A stretch of DNA of 64,000 bases from the NCBI GenBank assembly GCA_965194505.1, contig OZ239144.1:1302001-1366000 (forward strand). The letters run 5' to 3'. The stretch is from Hahnella aquatica. GTDB lineage: Bacteria; Pseudomonadota; Gammaproteobacteria; Burkholderiales; Burkholderiaceae_A. Below the pieces are notes generated by a model. It saw nothing but the letters and a program-made list of their open reading frames with translations, ran no database searches and was not told the origin of the DNA. Of this stretch, positions 35,729 through 44,222 are shown one piece after another; the stretch's first letter is position 1, and each line of letters opens with the position of its first letter. A program made the translations under genes and the position numbers.

Positions 35729-36299
35729 AGGCCACGGCCACCAGGGCGGGCCGCAGCACACGCTCACCAATGAGATAGCCCTTCTGGAGCACCGACACGA
35801 CATGACCCGCGGTCACGGGTGGGTCGGCCTGGGCCCCGTCGACCATGGAGACGGCCTGATGGCGGTTGGGGTCAAACTTCTCGCCAGCCGGATTCAAGGC
35901 CACGAGCCGGCCCTTCTCAAAGGCCTGCTGGAGTTGTTTCAGGGTGAGTTCCACCCCACTGGTGAGGCCCTCGAGGGTCTGGCCTTGGAGCGAGAGCGCC
36001 GTCTCCAGACTGTCGGCCACGGGCAGCAGGGCCTCGGCAAAACCTTCGATGGCGAACTTGCTCGCGTTGCCCAGTTCCTGGGCATGCCGTTTGCGCAGGT
36101 TCTCAATCTCCGCTGCCAGGCGAATCAGCTGGTCATCGCGCTCGGCCAGCAGGGACTGCGCATGGGCCAAGGGGTCTACGCTGGGCACATCGGTGGAGCC
36201 ATCGGTGGCGGCAGGCTGACCAGCAGCCTGCTCGGCTGGGGGTGTTACCTGGGGGTCTTGGTCTTGCGGATGGGACGGGTCTTGTGGCGTGGCCGACAT
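35724..36299 (-). CDS. grpE: Nucleotide exchange factor GrpE, 191 aa
   Basis: Releases ADP from DnaK. A Pro/Gln-rich disordered N-terminus of about 45 residues precedes a long coiled coil (DDQLIRLAAEIENLRKRHAQE), then the beta-domain with GEKFDPNRHQAVSMV and the closing TAGHVVSVLQKGYLIGERVLRPALV. The ATG at 36299 has an AGGAG site. First gene of grpE-dnaK-dnaJ, behind a clear heat-shock promoter. Confidence 0.96.
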   Translation of the reverse strand: MSATPQDPSHPQDQDPQVTPPAEQAAGQPAATDGSTDVPSVDPLAHAQSLLAERDDQLIRLAAEIENLRKRHAQELGNASKFAIEGFAEALLPVADSLETALSLQGQTLEGLTSGVELTLKQLQQAFEKGRLVALNPAGEKFDPNRHQAVSMVDGAQADPPVTAGHVVSVLQKGYLIGERVLRPALVAVAS

Positions 36300-36335
36300 G
36301 GTCTAACGCTCCTGGAAAAAGATCGATTTCTCAGG

Positions 36336-36364
36336 AGATGGGGGCTTCCCCCCGCCATTTCAAG
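36336..36364 (-). promoter_or_regulatory. Sigma-32 heat-shock promoter of grpE-dnaK-dnaJ
   Basis: Minus strand: CTTGAAA (36358-36364), 14 bases, CCCCATCT (36336-36343), an essentially perfect match to the sigma-32 consensus CTTGAAA-N13-16-CCCCATNT. It lies 37 bases before the grpE ATG. No CIRCE inverted repeat is seen, so control appears to be sigma-32 rather than HrcA here. Confidence 0.88.
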
Positions 36365-36455
36365 GGGAAGACCGCCAAAAATCAGGCCGCCAAGCAAACC
36401 AGGCCTGGGCCCGCCCGTGGCATGGCGCCAAAGGCTGCAGGCGATGCGCGCTCGC

Positions 36456-39293
36456 CTAGGCGTCGAGCCTGGCCATCAGCCCCTCGAGAATCTGACCGCC
36501 ACCGTAGCTGGCCTGGACCGGTGGAATGCCACCCTTTTCCAGTTGAACAGCGCAGTACTTGAACTCGGGGATCTTGCCGACCGGGTCCAGGGCTGCGTTG
36601 GTGAGCTGATTGATCGCGGCCTCGTAATAACAAAAGGGGACAAAAATGGCACCCCTCGGCGTGGCCTCGTCGGCACGGGCATAGAGGCTGACCTCGCCGC
36701 GCCGGCTTCGCAGGGTGACGACATCCCCGGGCACAACGCCGAATCCGTCGAGGTCGAGCGGGTGGATGAGGGCCACTGGGTCTGGCTCCAGGGCGTCGAG
36801 CACCGTGGCCCGGCGGGTCATGCTGCCGGTGTGCCAGTGCTCAAGCTGCCGGCCCGTGATCAGCACCAAGGGGAAGTCTGTATCGGGCCGCTCATTGGCT
36901 GGAATGATGTCGGCCGGCACGAAGCGGGCCAGGCCCGTGGCCGTGGGAAAGCGCTCCGTAAAAATCACCCGATCGCCTGGGTCGCCTTCTTTCAGGCAGG
37001 GGTAGGTCACGGCGCCATCCTGCTCGAGCCGCGCCCAGGTGATGCCACCGATACTCGGCATGGTCTTGCGCATCTCATCGAAGACGTCCGACACGTGGCT
37101 GTATTGCCAATTGAGGCCCAGCTGCCGAGCCATGTCTTGGATGATCCAGAGGTCTTGGCGGGCCTCTCCCGGTGGCGAGACCGCCTGCCGACCCAATTGA
37201 ACGAGGCGGTCGGTGTTGGTGAAGGTGCCGGTCTTTTCGGGAAACGCGCTGGCTGGCAGGATGACATCGGCCAAGTAGGCCGTCTCGGTCAGGAAGATGT
37301 CCTGCACCACGAGCAGGTCGAGCGAGGCCAGGCTGTGGCGCGCATGGTGGGCGTCGGGGTCGGACATGGCGGGGTTCTCGCCCTGGATGTACATGCCCCG
37401 AATCTCGCCACGGTCGATGGCATGCATGACCTCGACCACGGTGAGTCCAGGCTGGTCATCGAGGCTCTCCACGGGCACGCCCCAGGCCTTGGCAAATGCA
37501 GCACGCACGGCTGGGTCGCCAACCTTCTGATAATCCGGGTACACCATGGGAATGAGGCCTGCATCGGAGGCGCCCTGAACGTTGTTCTGGCCACGCAAGG
37601 GATGCAGGCCCGTGCCCGGCCGTCCGATCTGGCCCGTCATGAGGGCCAGCGCGATGAGGCAACGGGCATTGTCGGTGCCATGGACATGCTGCGAGACGCC
37701 CATGCCCCAGAGGATCATCGAGCCCTTGGAGGTGGCATAGAGGCGAGCCACCTCACGGATGGTCTGGGCATCAATCCCGCAGATGGGCGCCATCGTCTCG
37801 GGGCTGTAGCCGGACACATTCTTCTCGAGGTCTTCGTAGCCGATGGTTCTGCTGGCAATGAAGTCCTTGTCGACCAGGCCCTCGGTCACGATGACATGCA
37901 TCATGGCGTTGAGCAGGGCCACATCGGTGTCGGGCTTGAACTGCAAGAAGCGGTGGGCATGCCGCGAGAGTTCTGTCTTGCGCGGGTCCATGATGATGAA
38001 CTTGGTGCCATTCTTCATGGCGTTCTTCATCCAGGTGGCCGCCACGGGATGGTTCACCGTGGGGTTGGCACCGATGATCACCACCACCTCGGCCTCGGTG
38101 ACATCCATGACGGGGTTGGAGACCGCACCCGAGCCGAGGCCTTCGAGCAAGGCCATCACCGAGGAGGCATGGCACAGCCGCGTGCAATGGTCGACATTGT
38201 TCGAGCCAAAGCCCGTTCGAACCAGCTTCTGAAAGAGGTAGGCCTCCTCGTTGCTGCCTTTGGCCGAGCCAAAGCCCGCGAGCGCCTTGCGCCCGTGGGT
38301 GTCTCGGATCTGCTTGAGGCCGCCGCCGGCGCGGGCCAGGGCCTCCTCCCAGGTGGCCTCGCGGAAGACACTGAGCACATCGTCTGGGTCCATCATGAAA
38401 TCGCCCTGCTTGGGCGCGTCGTCTCGACGAATCAAAGGCTTGCGAAGCCGCTGTGGGTGGTGGGCATAGTCGAAGCCGTAACGGCCTTTCACACACAGCC
38501 GCTTGTGGTTGGCGGGGCCATCGCGGCCCTCCACAAACAGGATTTTGTCGTCCTTCACATGGTAGGTGAGCTGGCAGCCCACACCGCAGTACGGGCAGAC
38601 GGAGTCCACCTTCTGGTCGGGCACCGTGAGGGCCGCCTCGCGCGCCGGCATGAGTGCACCGGTGGGGCAGGCCTGCACGCATTCGCCGCAGGCCACACAG
38701 GTGGAGGCGCCCATGGGGTCGTCCATGTCGAAGACGATCTTGGCGTGCTCGCCCCGGAAGGCCAGGCCAATGACATCATTCACCTGCTCATCTCGGCAGG
38801 CCCGCAGGCACCGTGTGCACTGAATGCAGGCATCGAGGTTGACGGCAATGGCCGGATGGGAGAGGTCTGCAAACACCTGGGTGCGAGGCGCAAAACGCGG
38901 CTTGCCAACACCGAGCCTCTCGGCCCAGAAGTCCACCTCGTTGTGCCGCGTGTACTCCGCCTCGGGCATGTCCGACTGCAGGAGTTCAAGCACCATTTTC
39001 TGAGACTTCACCGCCCGCTCGCTGTCGGTGGTGACCTTCATGTTGTTGGAGGGGTGCCGGCAGCAGGAAGGTGCGAGCACCCGCTCGCCATCGATCTCCA
39101 CCATGCAGGCCCGGCAGTTGCCAGCGGTCTCCAAACCCTGCTTGTAGCAAAGGTGAGGAATCTTGATGCCGTTGCGCTTGGCGACCTCAAGGATGGTCTC
39201 GTGGCCAAAGCCCGTGACCGCCTTGCCATTGATCTCAAACTGAATCTCGGTGGCCTGCAGGTTCACCGTCTCGACCTTCGTGACCGCATTCAT
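36456..39293 (-). CDS. NAD-dependent formate dehydrogenase alpha subunit (Mo/W-bis-MGD), 945 aa
   Basis: Catalytic subunit oxidising formate to CO2. The N-terminal [2Fe-2S] domain has C49, C60, C63 and C77; two ferredoxin clusters follow (CIQCTRCLRAC about 156-166; CVACGECVQAC about 199-209); then the CPYCGVGC [4Fe-4S] site (about 233-240) and the metal-binding Cys-His pair C374-H375 in CTRLCHASSV. Cys, not selenocysteine. The C-terminal MopB domain is complete. The start overlaps the beta-subunit stop by four bases. Mo versus W cannot be told from sequence. Confidence 0.93.
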   Translation of the reverse strand: MNAVTKVETVNLQATEIQFEINGKAVTGFGHETILEVAKRNGIKIPHLCYKQGLETAGNCRACMVEIDGERVLAPSCCRHPSNNMKVTTDSERAVKSQKMVLELLQSDMPEAEYTRHNEVDFWAERLGVGKPRFAPRTQVFADLSHPAIAVNLDACIQCTRCLRACRDEQVNDVIGLAFRGEHAKIVFDMDDPMGASTCVACGECVQACPTGALMPAREAALTVPDQKVDSVCPYCGVGCQLTYHVKDDKILFVEGRDGPANHKRLCVKGRYGFDYAHHPQRLRKPLIRRDDAPKQGDFMMDPDDVLSVFREATWEEALARAGGGLKQIRDTHGRKALAGFGSAKGSNEEAYLFQKLVRTGFGSNNVDHCTRLCHASSVMALLEGLGSGAVSNPVMDVTEAEVVVIIGANPTVNHPVAATWMKNAMKNGTKFIIMDPRKTELSRHAHRFLQFKPDTDVALLNAMMHVIVTEGLVDKDFIASRTIGYEDLEKNVSGYSPETMAPICGIDAQTIREVARLYATSKGSMILWGMGVSQHVHGTDNARCLIALALMTGQIGRPGTGLHPLRGQNNVQGASDAGLIPMVYPDYQKVGDPAVRAAFAKAWGVPVESLDDQPGLTVVEVMHAIDRGEIRGMYIQGENPAMSDPDAHHARHSLASLDLLVVQDIFLTETAYLADVILPASAFPEKTGTFTNTDRLVQLGRQAVSPPGEARQDLWIIQDMARQLGLNWQYSHVSDVFDEMRKTMPSIGGITWARLEQDGAVTYPCLKEGDPGDRVIFTERFPTATGLARFVPADIIPANERPDTDFPLVLITGRQLEHWHTGSMTRRATVLDALEPDPVALIHPLDLDGFGVVPGDVVTLRSRRGEVSLYARADEATPRGAIFVPFCYYEAAINQLTNAALDPVGKIPEFKYCAVQLEKGGIPPVQASYGGGQILEGLMARLDA

Positions 39294-41011
39294 GCCTTGG
39301 ACTCCCGGCCTTGGCCCGTCAGTTCATGGGGAAAGTACTTGATGACGCAGTCGATGGGATTGGGCGCCGCCTGTCCCAGTCCGCAGATGGAGGCATCTCG
39401 CATGACGGTGGAGAGATCGCCCAGAAGGTCTTGGTCCCAGTTGTCGGACTCCAGTAGCCGCACGGCCTTGGCCGTGCCCACCCGACACGGCGTGCACTGG
39501 CCACAGGATTCATCCTGGAAGAACCGCATGGTGTTCAAGGCCGCCCGTTTGGCGGTGTCATGGTGGGAGAGCACCACCACGGCGGCCGACCCAATGAAGC
39601 AGCCGTGGGGCTGCAGGGTGTCGAAGTCGAGCGGAATGTCATTCATGCGGGCCGGCAGAATGCCGCCCGAGGCCCCACCGGGCAGGTAACCGTAGAAGGT
39701 GTGGCCCGGCAGCATGCCGCCGCAGTGCTCATCGATGAGTTCCTGGATGGTGATGCCCGCAGGTGCAAGCTTCACGCCCGGCGACTTCACACGCCCAGAG
39801 ACCGAGAAAGACCGCAGCCCTTTACGACCATGCCGGCCATGCGAGGCAAACCATGCCCCACCCTTCTCGAGGATTTCCCGAACCCAGTGCAGCGTCTCGA
39901 AGTTGTGCTCCAGTGTGGGCCGACCCCAGAGGCCAACCTGGGCCACATAAGGGGGGCGAAGCCGCGGCATGCCGCGCTTGCCCTCGATGGATTCGATCAT
40001 GGCCGACTCTTCACCGCAGATGTAGGCACCCGCCCCCCTGCGCAGTTCGATGAGCGGCATCTTGGCCATGGGTGGGCTGGCGCGAAGGAGGTCGAGCTCC
40101 TTTTCGAGCATGGCCCGGCAGCCGTGGTATTCGTCACGCAGATAGATGTAGATGGCCTCGATGCCCACCGCCCAGGCGGCAATCAGCATGCCCTCGAGGA
40201 AACGGTGCGGGTCTTGCTCGAGGTAGGTGCGGTCTTTAAAGGTGCCAGGCTCACCCTCGTCAATGTTCACGGCCATCAGCCGAGGCGCCGGCTGATCTCG
40301 AACGATGCGCCACTTGCGGCCAGCCGGAAAGCCCGCCCCGCCCAGGCCGCGCAGGCCTGAGTCTTCCATGGTCTGCAGCACATCCTCGAGGGAACGATCG
40401 CCCGACAGGCAGGCCTTCAGCAATTGGTAACCGCCCGCGTCCACATACGCCTGAAGGCCCGTGTAGGCCTCTGGCGCGTGAAGCCGTTGCCCGCTCTTCA
40501 CAGCCTGGGCAATCTTCTCCTCGGTGGCAAAGGGAATCGGGTTCTGATGCACCACGGCCGCGGGCGCCTGCTCACAACGCCCGATGCAGGGTGCATGAAT
40601 CACCCGAACCTCTTTTCCAAGCAAGGCCGGCAGTCGCTCCAACAGTCTCTGTGCACCCGCCATTTCACAAGAGAGCCCATCACAGACGCGCACCGTGAGT
40701 GCCGCCGGCGGCGCTTCACCATCGCGGACCACATCGAAGTGGTGATAGAAGGTGGCGACCTCATAGACCTCGGCCTGGGCCAGGCGAAGCTCGTGGGCGA
40801 GCGCCGCCAGGTGGCCAGACGAGAGATGCCCGAAGTGATCCTGCAGCCGGTGCAGGTGCTCGATGAGATAAGCCCGATCTCGTGATGTGTCCCCCAGCAG
40901 CCCCTGGACATCCTGGAGCGCAGTTGGGTCTACACGGCGGCCCTTGGGCGCCTGTCGTTTGCGTTCCTTGGTGGCGCCTTCGACTGCGATGGGGATCACG
41001 AGCTGGTTCAT
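39290..41011 (-). CDS. Formate dehydrogenase beta subunit, NuoE-NuoF fusion, 573 aa
   Basis: Diaphorase subunit passing electrons to NAD+. Residues about 30-170 form a thioredoxin-like [2Fe-2S] NuoE domain with CDGLSC and CIGRC. The rest is NuoF-like: GLGGAGFPAGRKW (FMN/NAD), GEEPGTF-type loop IDEGEPGTFKDR, GAGAYICGEESAM, and the [4Fe-4S] site ESCGQCTPCRVG. In Cupriavidus-type enzymes these are separate FdsG and FdsB; the fusion matches the two-subunit FDH1 of Methylobacterium. ATG at 41011; the frame extends further into frc. Confidence 0.92.
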   Translation of the reverse strand: MNQLVIPIAVEGATKERKRQAPKGRRVDPTALQDVQGLLGDTSRDRAYLIEHLHRLQDHFGHLSSGHLAALAHELRLAQAEVYEVATFYHHFDVVRDGEAPPAALTVRVCDGLSCEMAGAQRLLERLPALLGKEVRVIHAPCIGRCEQAPAAVVHQNPIPFATEEKIAQAVKSGQRLHAPEAYTGLQAYVDAGGYQLLKACLSGDRSLEDVLQTMEDSGLRGLGGAGFPAGRKWRIVRDQPAPRLMAVNIDEGEPGTFKDRTYLEQDPHRFLEGMLIAAWAVGIEAIYIYLRDEYHGCRAMLEKELDLLRASPPMAKMPLIELRRGAGAYICGEESAMIESIEGKRGMPRLRPPYVAQVGLWGRPTLEHNFETLHWVREILEKGGAWFASHGRHGRKGLRSFSVSGRVKSPGVKLAPAGITIQELIDEHCGGMLPGHTFYGYLPGGASGGILPARMNDIPLDFDTLQPHGCFIGSAAVVVLSHHDTAKRAALNTMRFFQDESCGQCTPCRVGTAKAVRLLESDNWDQDLLGDLSTVMRDASICGLGQAAPNPIDCVIKYFPHELTGQGRESKA

Positions 41012-41015
41012 TGCC

Positions 41016-42272
41016 TTAGACCACAGCCTTCTCGTGCATGGACTTGATCTGGTCTGCGTTGTAGCCAAGCTCAGCCAGGACCGCATCCGTGTGCTCACCG
41101 AGCAGCGGCGCACCCGTGATCTCGGGCTTCAAGTCTGAGAACTTGATCGGGCTGCCCACGGTGAGGTACTTGCCGTAGACCTTGTGATCCACTTCCACGA
41201 TGGAGCCACTGGCCCGCAAAGACTTGTCTGCAGCGAGCTCTTTCATCGACAATACAGGTGCGCAGGGGATGTCGAACTTGCGAAGAATGTCGACCGCCTC
41301 GTACTTGGTCTTGTCGGCCAGCCAGCTCTCGATGAAGGCGAAGATGTCAAAGATCTTGTCTTGACGGGCGCGGGCCGTGCTGTAGGCCGGGTCTTCGATC
41401 CATTCGGGCTTGTTCAAGGCGCGGCAGATCGGCTCCCATGCATGGCCCTGGATGGTGAAGTAGATGTAAGCATTGGGGTCGGTCTCCCAGCCCTTGCACT
41501 TCAAGACCCAGCCGGGCTGGCCACCGCCGCCAGCATTGCCGCCGCGTGGCACCACGTCGCTGAACTTGCCATGGGGGTACTGGGGATACTCCTCGAGGTA
41601 GCCGAGGTGATCGAGCCGTTGCTGGTCACGCAGCTTCACGCGGCACAGGTTGAGCACGGCATCTTGCATGGAGCAGGCCACCCTCTGGCCCTTGCCCGTC
41701 TGCTGTCGGCCAATGATGGCCGTGAGAATGCCGATGGCCAGGTGCATGCCGGTGTTGCTGTCGCCAAGGGCCGCACCAGAGACGGTGGGCGGGCCATCCC
41801 AGAAGCCGGTGGTGGAGGCTGCGCCGCCAGCGCACTGGGCCACATTCTCGTAGACCTTGAGGTCTTCGTAATGGTGACCATCGCTAAAGCCCTTGACCGA
41901 GGCCACGATCATCTTGGGATTGAGCTTTTGAATGTGCTCCCAGGTGAAGCCCATGCGGTCGAGGGCGCCGGGCGCGAAGTTTTCCACCATGACATCCGAC
42001 TCTTTGATGAGCTTCTCGAGCACTTCCTTGCCCTGCGGCGTTTTGGTGTCCAGGGTGAGCGAGCGCTTGTTGCTGTTGAGCATGGTGAAGTAGAGGGCGT
42101 CGGCCTCGGGCTTGTCTCGAAGCTGCGTGCGGGTGACATCACCGGAGCCTGGGCGCTCCACCTTGATGACGTCTGCACCGAACCAGGCCAGCAGCTGGGT
42201 GCAGGCCGGGCCAGCCTGGACGTGGGTGAAATCGATGATCTTGATGCCCTTCAGGGGTTTGGTTCCAGACAT
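41016..42272 (-). CDS. frc: Formyl-CoA:oxalate CoA-transferase, 418 aa
   Basis: Moves CoA from formyl-CoA to oxalate, making oxalyl-CoA and formate. Class III CoA-transferase fold. The catalytic aspartate is D171 in GAALGDSNTGMHL (Asp169 of Oxalobacter Frc), and the mobile glycine loop GGGGQPG is at about 248-254. The surrounding GFWDGPPTVSGAALGDSN is nearly identical to known Frc. Twenty bases after oxc and four before the formate dehydrogenase beta gene, so all four are one operon. Confidence 0.96.
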   Translation of the reverse strand: MSGTKPLKGIKIIDFTHVQAGPACTQLLAWFGADVIKVERPGSGDVTRTQLRDKPEADALYFTMLNSNKRSLTLDTKTPQGKEVLEKLIKESDVMVENFAPGALDRMGFTWEHIQKLNPKMIVASVKGFSDGHHYEDLKVYENVAQCAGGAASTTGFWDGPPTVSGAALGDSNTGMHLAIGILTAIIGRQQTGKGQRVACSMQDAVLNLCRVKLRDQQRLDHLGYLEEYPQYPHGKFSDVVPRGGNAGGGGQPGWVLKCKGWETDPNAYIYFTIQGHAWEPICRALNKPEWIEDPAYSTARARQDKIFDIFAFIESWLADKTKYEAVDILRKFDIPCAPVLSMKELAADKSLRASGSIVEVDHKVYGKYLTVGSPIKFSDLKPEITGAPLLGEHTDAVLAELGYNADQIKSMHEKAVV

Positions 42273-42292
42273 GCTTCTTCTCCTCTTGTGAG

Positions 42293-44038
42293 TTATTTCT
42301 TGGTTGCTGCACTGGTTGGATTAAGGCTGGTGATTCGACCACTCTCGGTGCCTGCGGTTTCATCGATGATGGCGTTGATCAGGGTGGGCTTGCCGGAGCG
42401 AATGGCCTCCTCCATGCCGGCCCGCAGCTCGGCCGGCGTCTTGGCATGAACACCCACGCCTCCGAAGGCCTCCATGAGCAATTCATAGCGGGCGTTCTTC
42501 ACGAAGACCGTGGGTGCCACATCGGCCCCACCCGTGGGGTTGACATCGGTGCCGCGGTAGACGCCGTTGTTATTGAGGATCACCACGCAGACAGGCAGGT
42601 TGTACCGGCAAATGGTTTCCACCTCCATGCCGCTAAAGCCAAAGGCACTATCGCCCTCAATGGCAATCACGCGCTGGCCGGTCACCACGGCCGCGCCCAC
42701 ACAGAAGCCCATGCCGATGCCCATCACACCCCAGGTGCCCACATCGAGACGCTTGCGCGGCTTGAACATGTTCACAATGCTGCGGGTGAAGTCGAGCGCG
42801 TTGGCCCCTTCGTTCACCAGGATGGCCTCGGGGTTGGCCTCGACGATGTCCTTGACCACGGCCAGGGCGCTGTGGAAATTCATGACCGGCGGATTCTGGG
42901 ACAGGGTCTCCATCATCTTGGCCATGTTCTTGTTCTTGCGCTCTGCGATGGCGTTGGCCCACTCTGCAGGCGGCTTGGGCCAATTGCCAAGACCAGCCAG
43001 CAGGGCCGAGACACAGGAGCCGATGTCGCCCACCAACGGCGCGTCGATGGCCACATTGCTGTCCATCTCGGTGGGCGCAATGTCGATCTGAATGAATTTC
43101 TTCTGGCCAGGGCTGCGAGCATCCTTGCCGCCCCAGGTCTTCCCTTTGCCATGGGATAGCAGCCAGTTCAGTCGGGCGCCAATCAACACGACCACATCGG
43201 CCTCGGCCAGCACATAGGAGCGGGCCGGCGCTGCGGAGAGCTCATGGGTGTCGGGCAGCACGCCCTTGGCCATGGACATGGGCAGATACGGAATGCCTGT
43301 CTTCTCGATGAGTGCCTGAATCTCGGCATCTGCCTGGGCGTAGGCCGCACCCTTGCCCAAAAGAACAAGGGGACGCTTGGCCTCGCGCAGCACCGAAAGC
43401 GCGCGCGACACCGCATCGGGCGCAGGAATTTGACGTGGCGCGGGATCGACCACTTTGATCAGGGAGGCCTTGCCAGCGGCCGCATCCATGGACTGGGAGA
43501 AGAGTTTTGCAGGCAGGTCGAGGTAGACGCCACCCGGCCGGCCCGAGACAGCCGCACGAATGGCCCGGGCCACGCCCACGCCGATGTCCTCGGCATGCAG
43601 GACGCGGAAGGCCGCCTTGCAGTGCGGCTTGGCGATGGCGAGCTGGTCCATCTCTTCGTAGTCACCCTGCTGCAGGTCCACGATCTCACGCTCGCTCGAG
43701 CCGCTGATGAGGATCATGGGGAAGCAGTTGGTGGTCGCATTGGCCAGGGCCGTCAGGCCATTGAGAAAGCCAGGTGCTGACACAGTGAGGCAGATCCCAG
43801 GCTTTTGCGTCAGGAAGCCGGCGATGGCGGCAGCATTGCCCGCATTCTGCTCATGGCGAAACGAAATGACGCGCATTCCCTCGGCCTGCGCCATGCGCGT
43901 GAGGTCGGTGATGGGAATGCCGGGCAGGCCGAAAATGGTGTCGATGCCGTTGAGCTTGAGGGCATCGATCACGAGATGGAAGCCATCGGTGAGCTCCACG
44001 GACTCGGAAATGTTCTTCATGTCAGAGATGTTGGTCAT
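42293..44038 (-). CDS. oxc: Oxalyl-CoA decarboxylase, 581 aa
   Basis: Thiamine-diphosphate enzyme converting oxalyl-CoA to formyl-CoA and CO2. The ThDP glutamate is E63 in SFRHEQNAGNAA; the cofactor motif runs EGDSAFGFSGMEVET to LNNNGVYRGT. FGLPGIPITDLTRMAQ and SAPGFLNGL are signature Oxc segments. It is the first gene of oxc-frc-fdhB-fdhA, which together give the oxalate cycle plus NADH recovery. A purine-rich GAGAGAG precedes the ATG. Promoter and regulator site described separately. Confidence 0.96.
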   Translation of the reverse strand: MTNISDMKNISESVELTDGFHLVIDALKLNGIDTIFGLPGIPITDLTRMAQAEGMRVISFRHEQNAGNAAAIAGFLTQKPGICLTVSAPGFLNGLTALANATTNCFPMILISGSSEREIVDLQQGDYEEMDQLAIAKPHCKAAFRVLHAEDIGVGVARAIRAAVSGRPGGVYLDLPAKLFSQSMDAAAGKASLIKVVDPAPRQIPAPDAVSRALSVLREAKRPLVLLGKGAAYAQADAEIQALIEKTGIPYLPMSMAKGVLPDTHELSAAPARSYVLAEADVVVLIGARLNWLLSHGKGKTWGGKDARSPGQKKFIQIDIAPTEMDSNVAIDAPLVGDIGSCVSALLAGLGNWPKPPAEWANAIAERKNKNMAKMMETLSQNPPVMNFHSALAVVKDIVEANPEAILVNEGANALDFTRSIVNMFKPRKRLDVGTWGVMGIGMGFCVGAAVVTGQRVIAIEGDSAFGFSGMEVETICRYNLPVCVVILNNNGVYRGTDVNPTGGADVAPTVFVKNARYELLMEAFGGVGVHAKTPAELRAGMEEAIRSGKPTLINAIIDETAGTESGRITSLNPTSAATKK

Positions 44039-44118
44039 CTTGTCGGTCTCTCTCTAGAGGCTGCGAAATAAGGGGCTGCCCAGCCAGCATGAACCTACTG
44101 AGTCGGCGCTGTGAAGGT

Positions 44119-44160
44119 ATGATAAGAAAGGGCTGTGAGGCGGCCATTGACGATGGTCAA
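44119..44160 (-). promoter_or_regulatory. oxc promoter with FNR-like palindrome at -41.5
   Basis: The palindrome TTGAC-GATG-GTCAA (44147-44160) is a perfect 5-bp inverted repeat of FNR-box form (consensus TTGAT-N4-ATCAA). On the minus strand a -10 TATCAT lies at 44119-44124, implying transcription start at 44112 and placing the box centre at -41.5, the class II activator position; no -35 is recognisable, as expected if an activator replaces it. Start point and activation are inferred. Confidence 0.65.
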
Positions 44161-44222
44161 GTTTCGGCGCTTTTGTGAGCCCAAAAAGCCCATTAACCCT
44201 TTTGGGAACTCGCGTTTACCCC

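Noticed and set aside
36456..39293. Selenocysteine in formate dehydrogenase
   Set aside because: The metal-ligand position is encoded by a normal Cys codon (CTRLCHASS) and no in-frame TGA exists, so this is the Cys-type enzyme.
35265..39689. Plus-strand open frame of 1474 codons
   Set aside because: It lies entirely antisense to dnaK, grpE, fdhA and the start of fdhB, all with clear motifs. Long antisense frames are expected from GC-rich codon use; the translation shows no domain.
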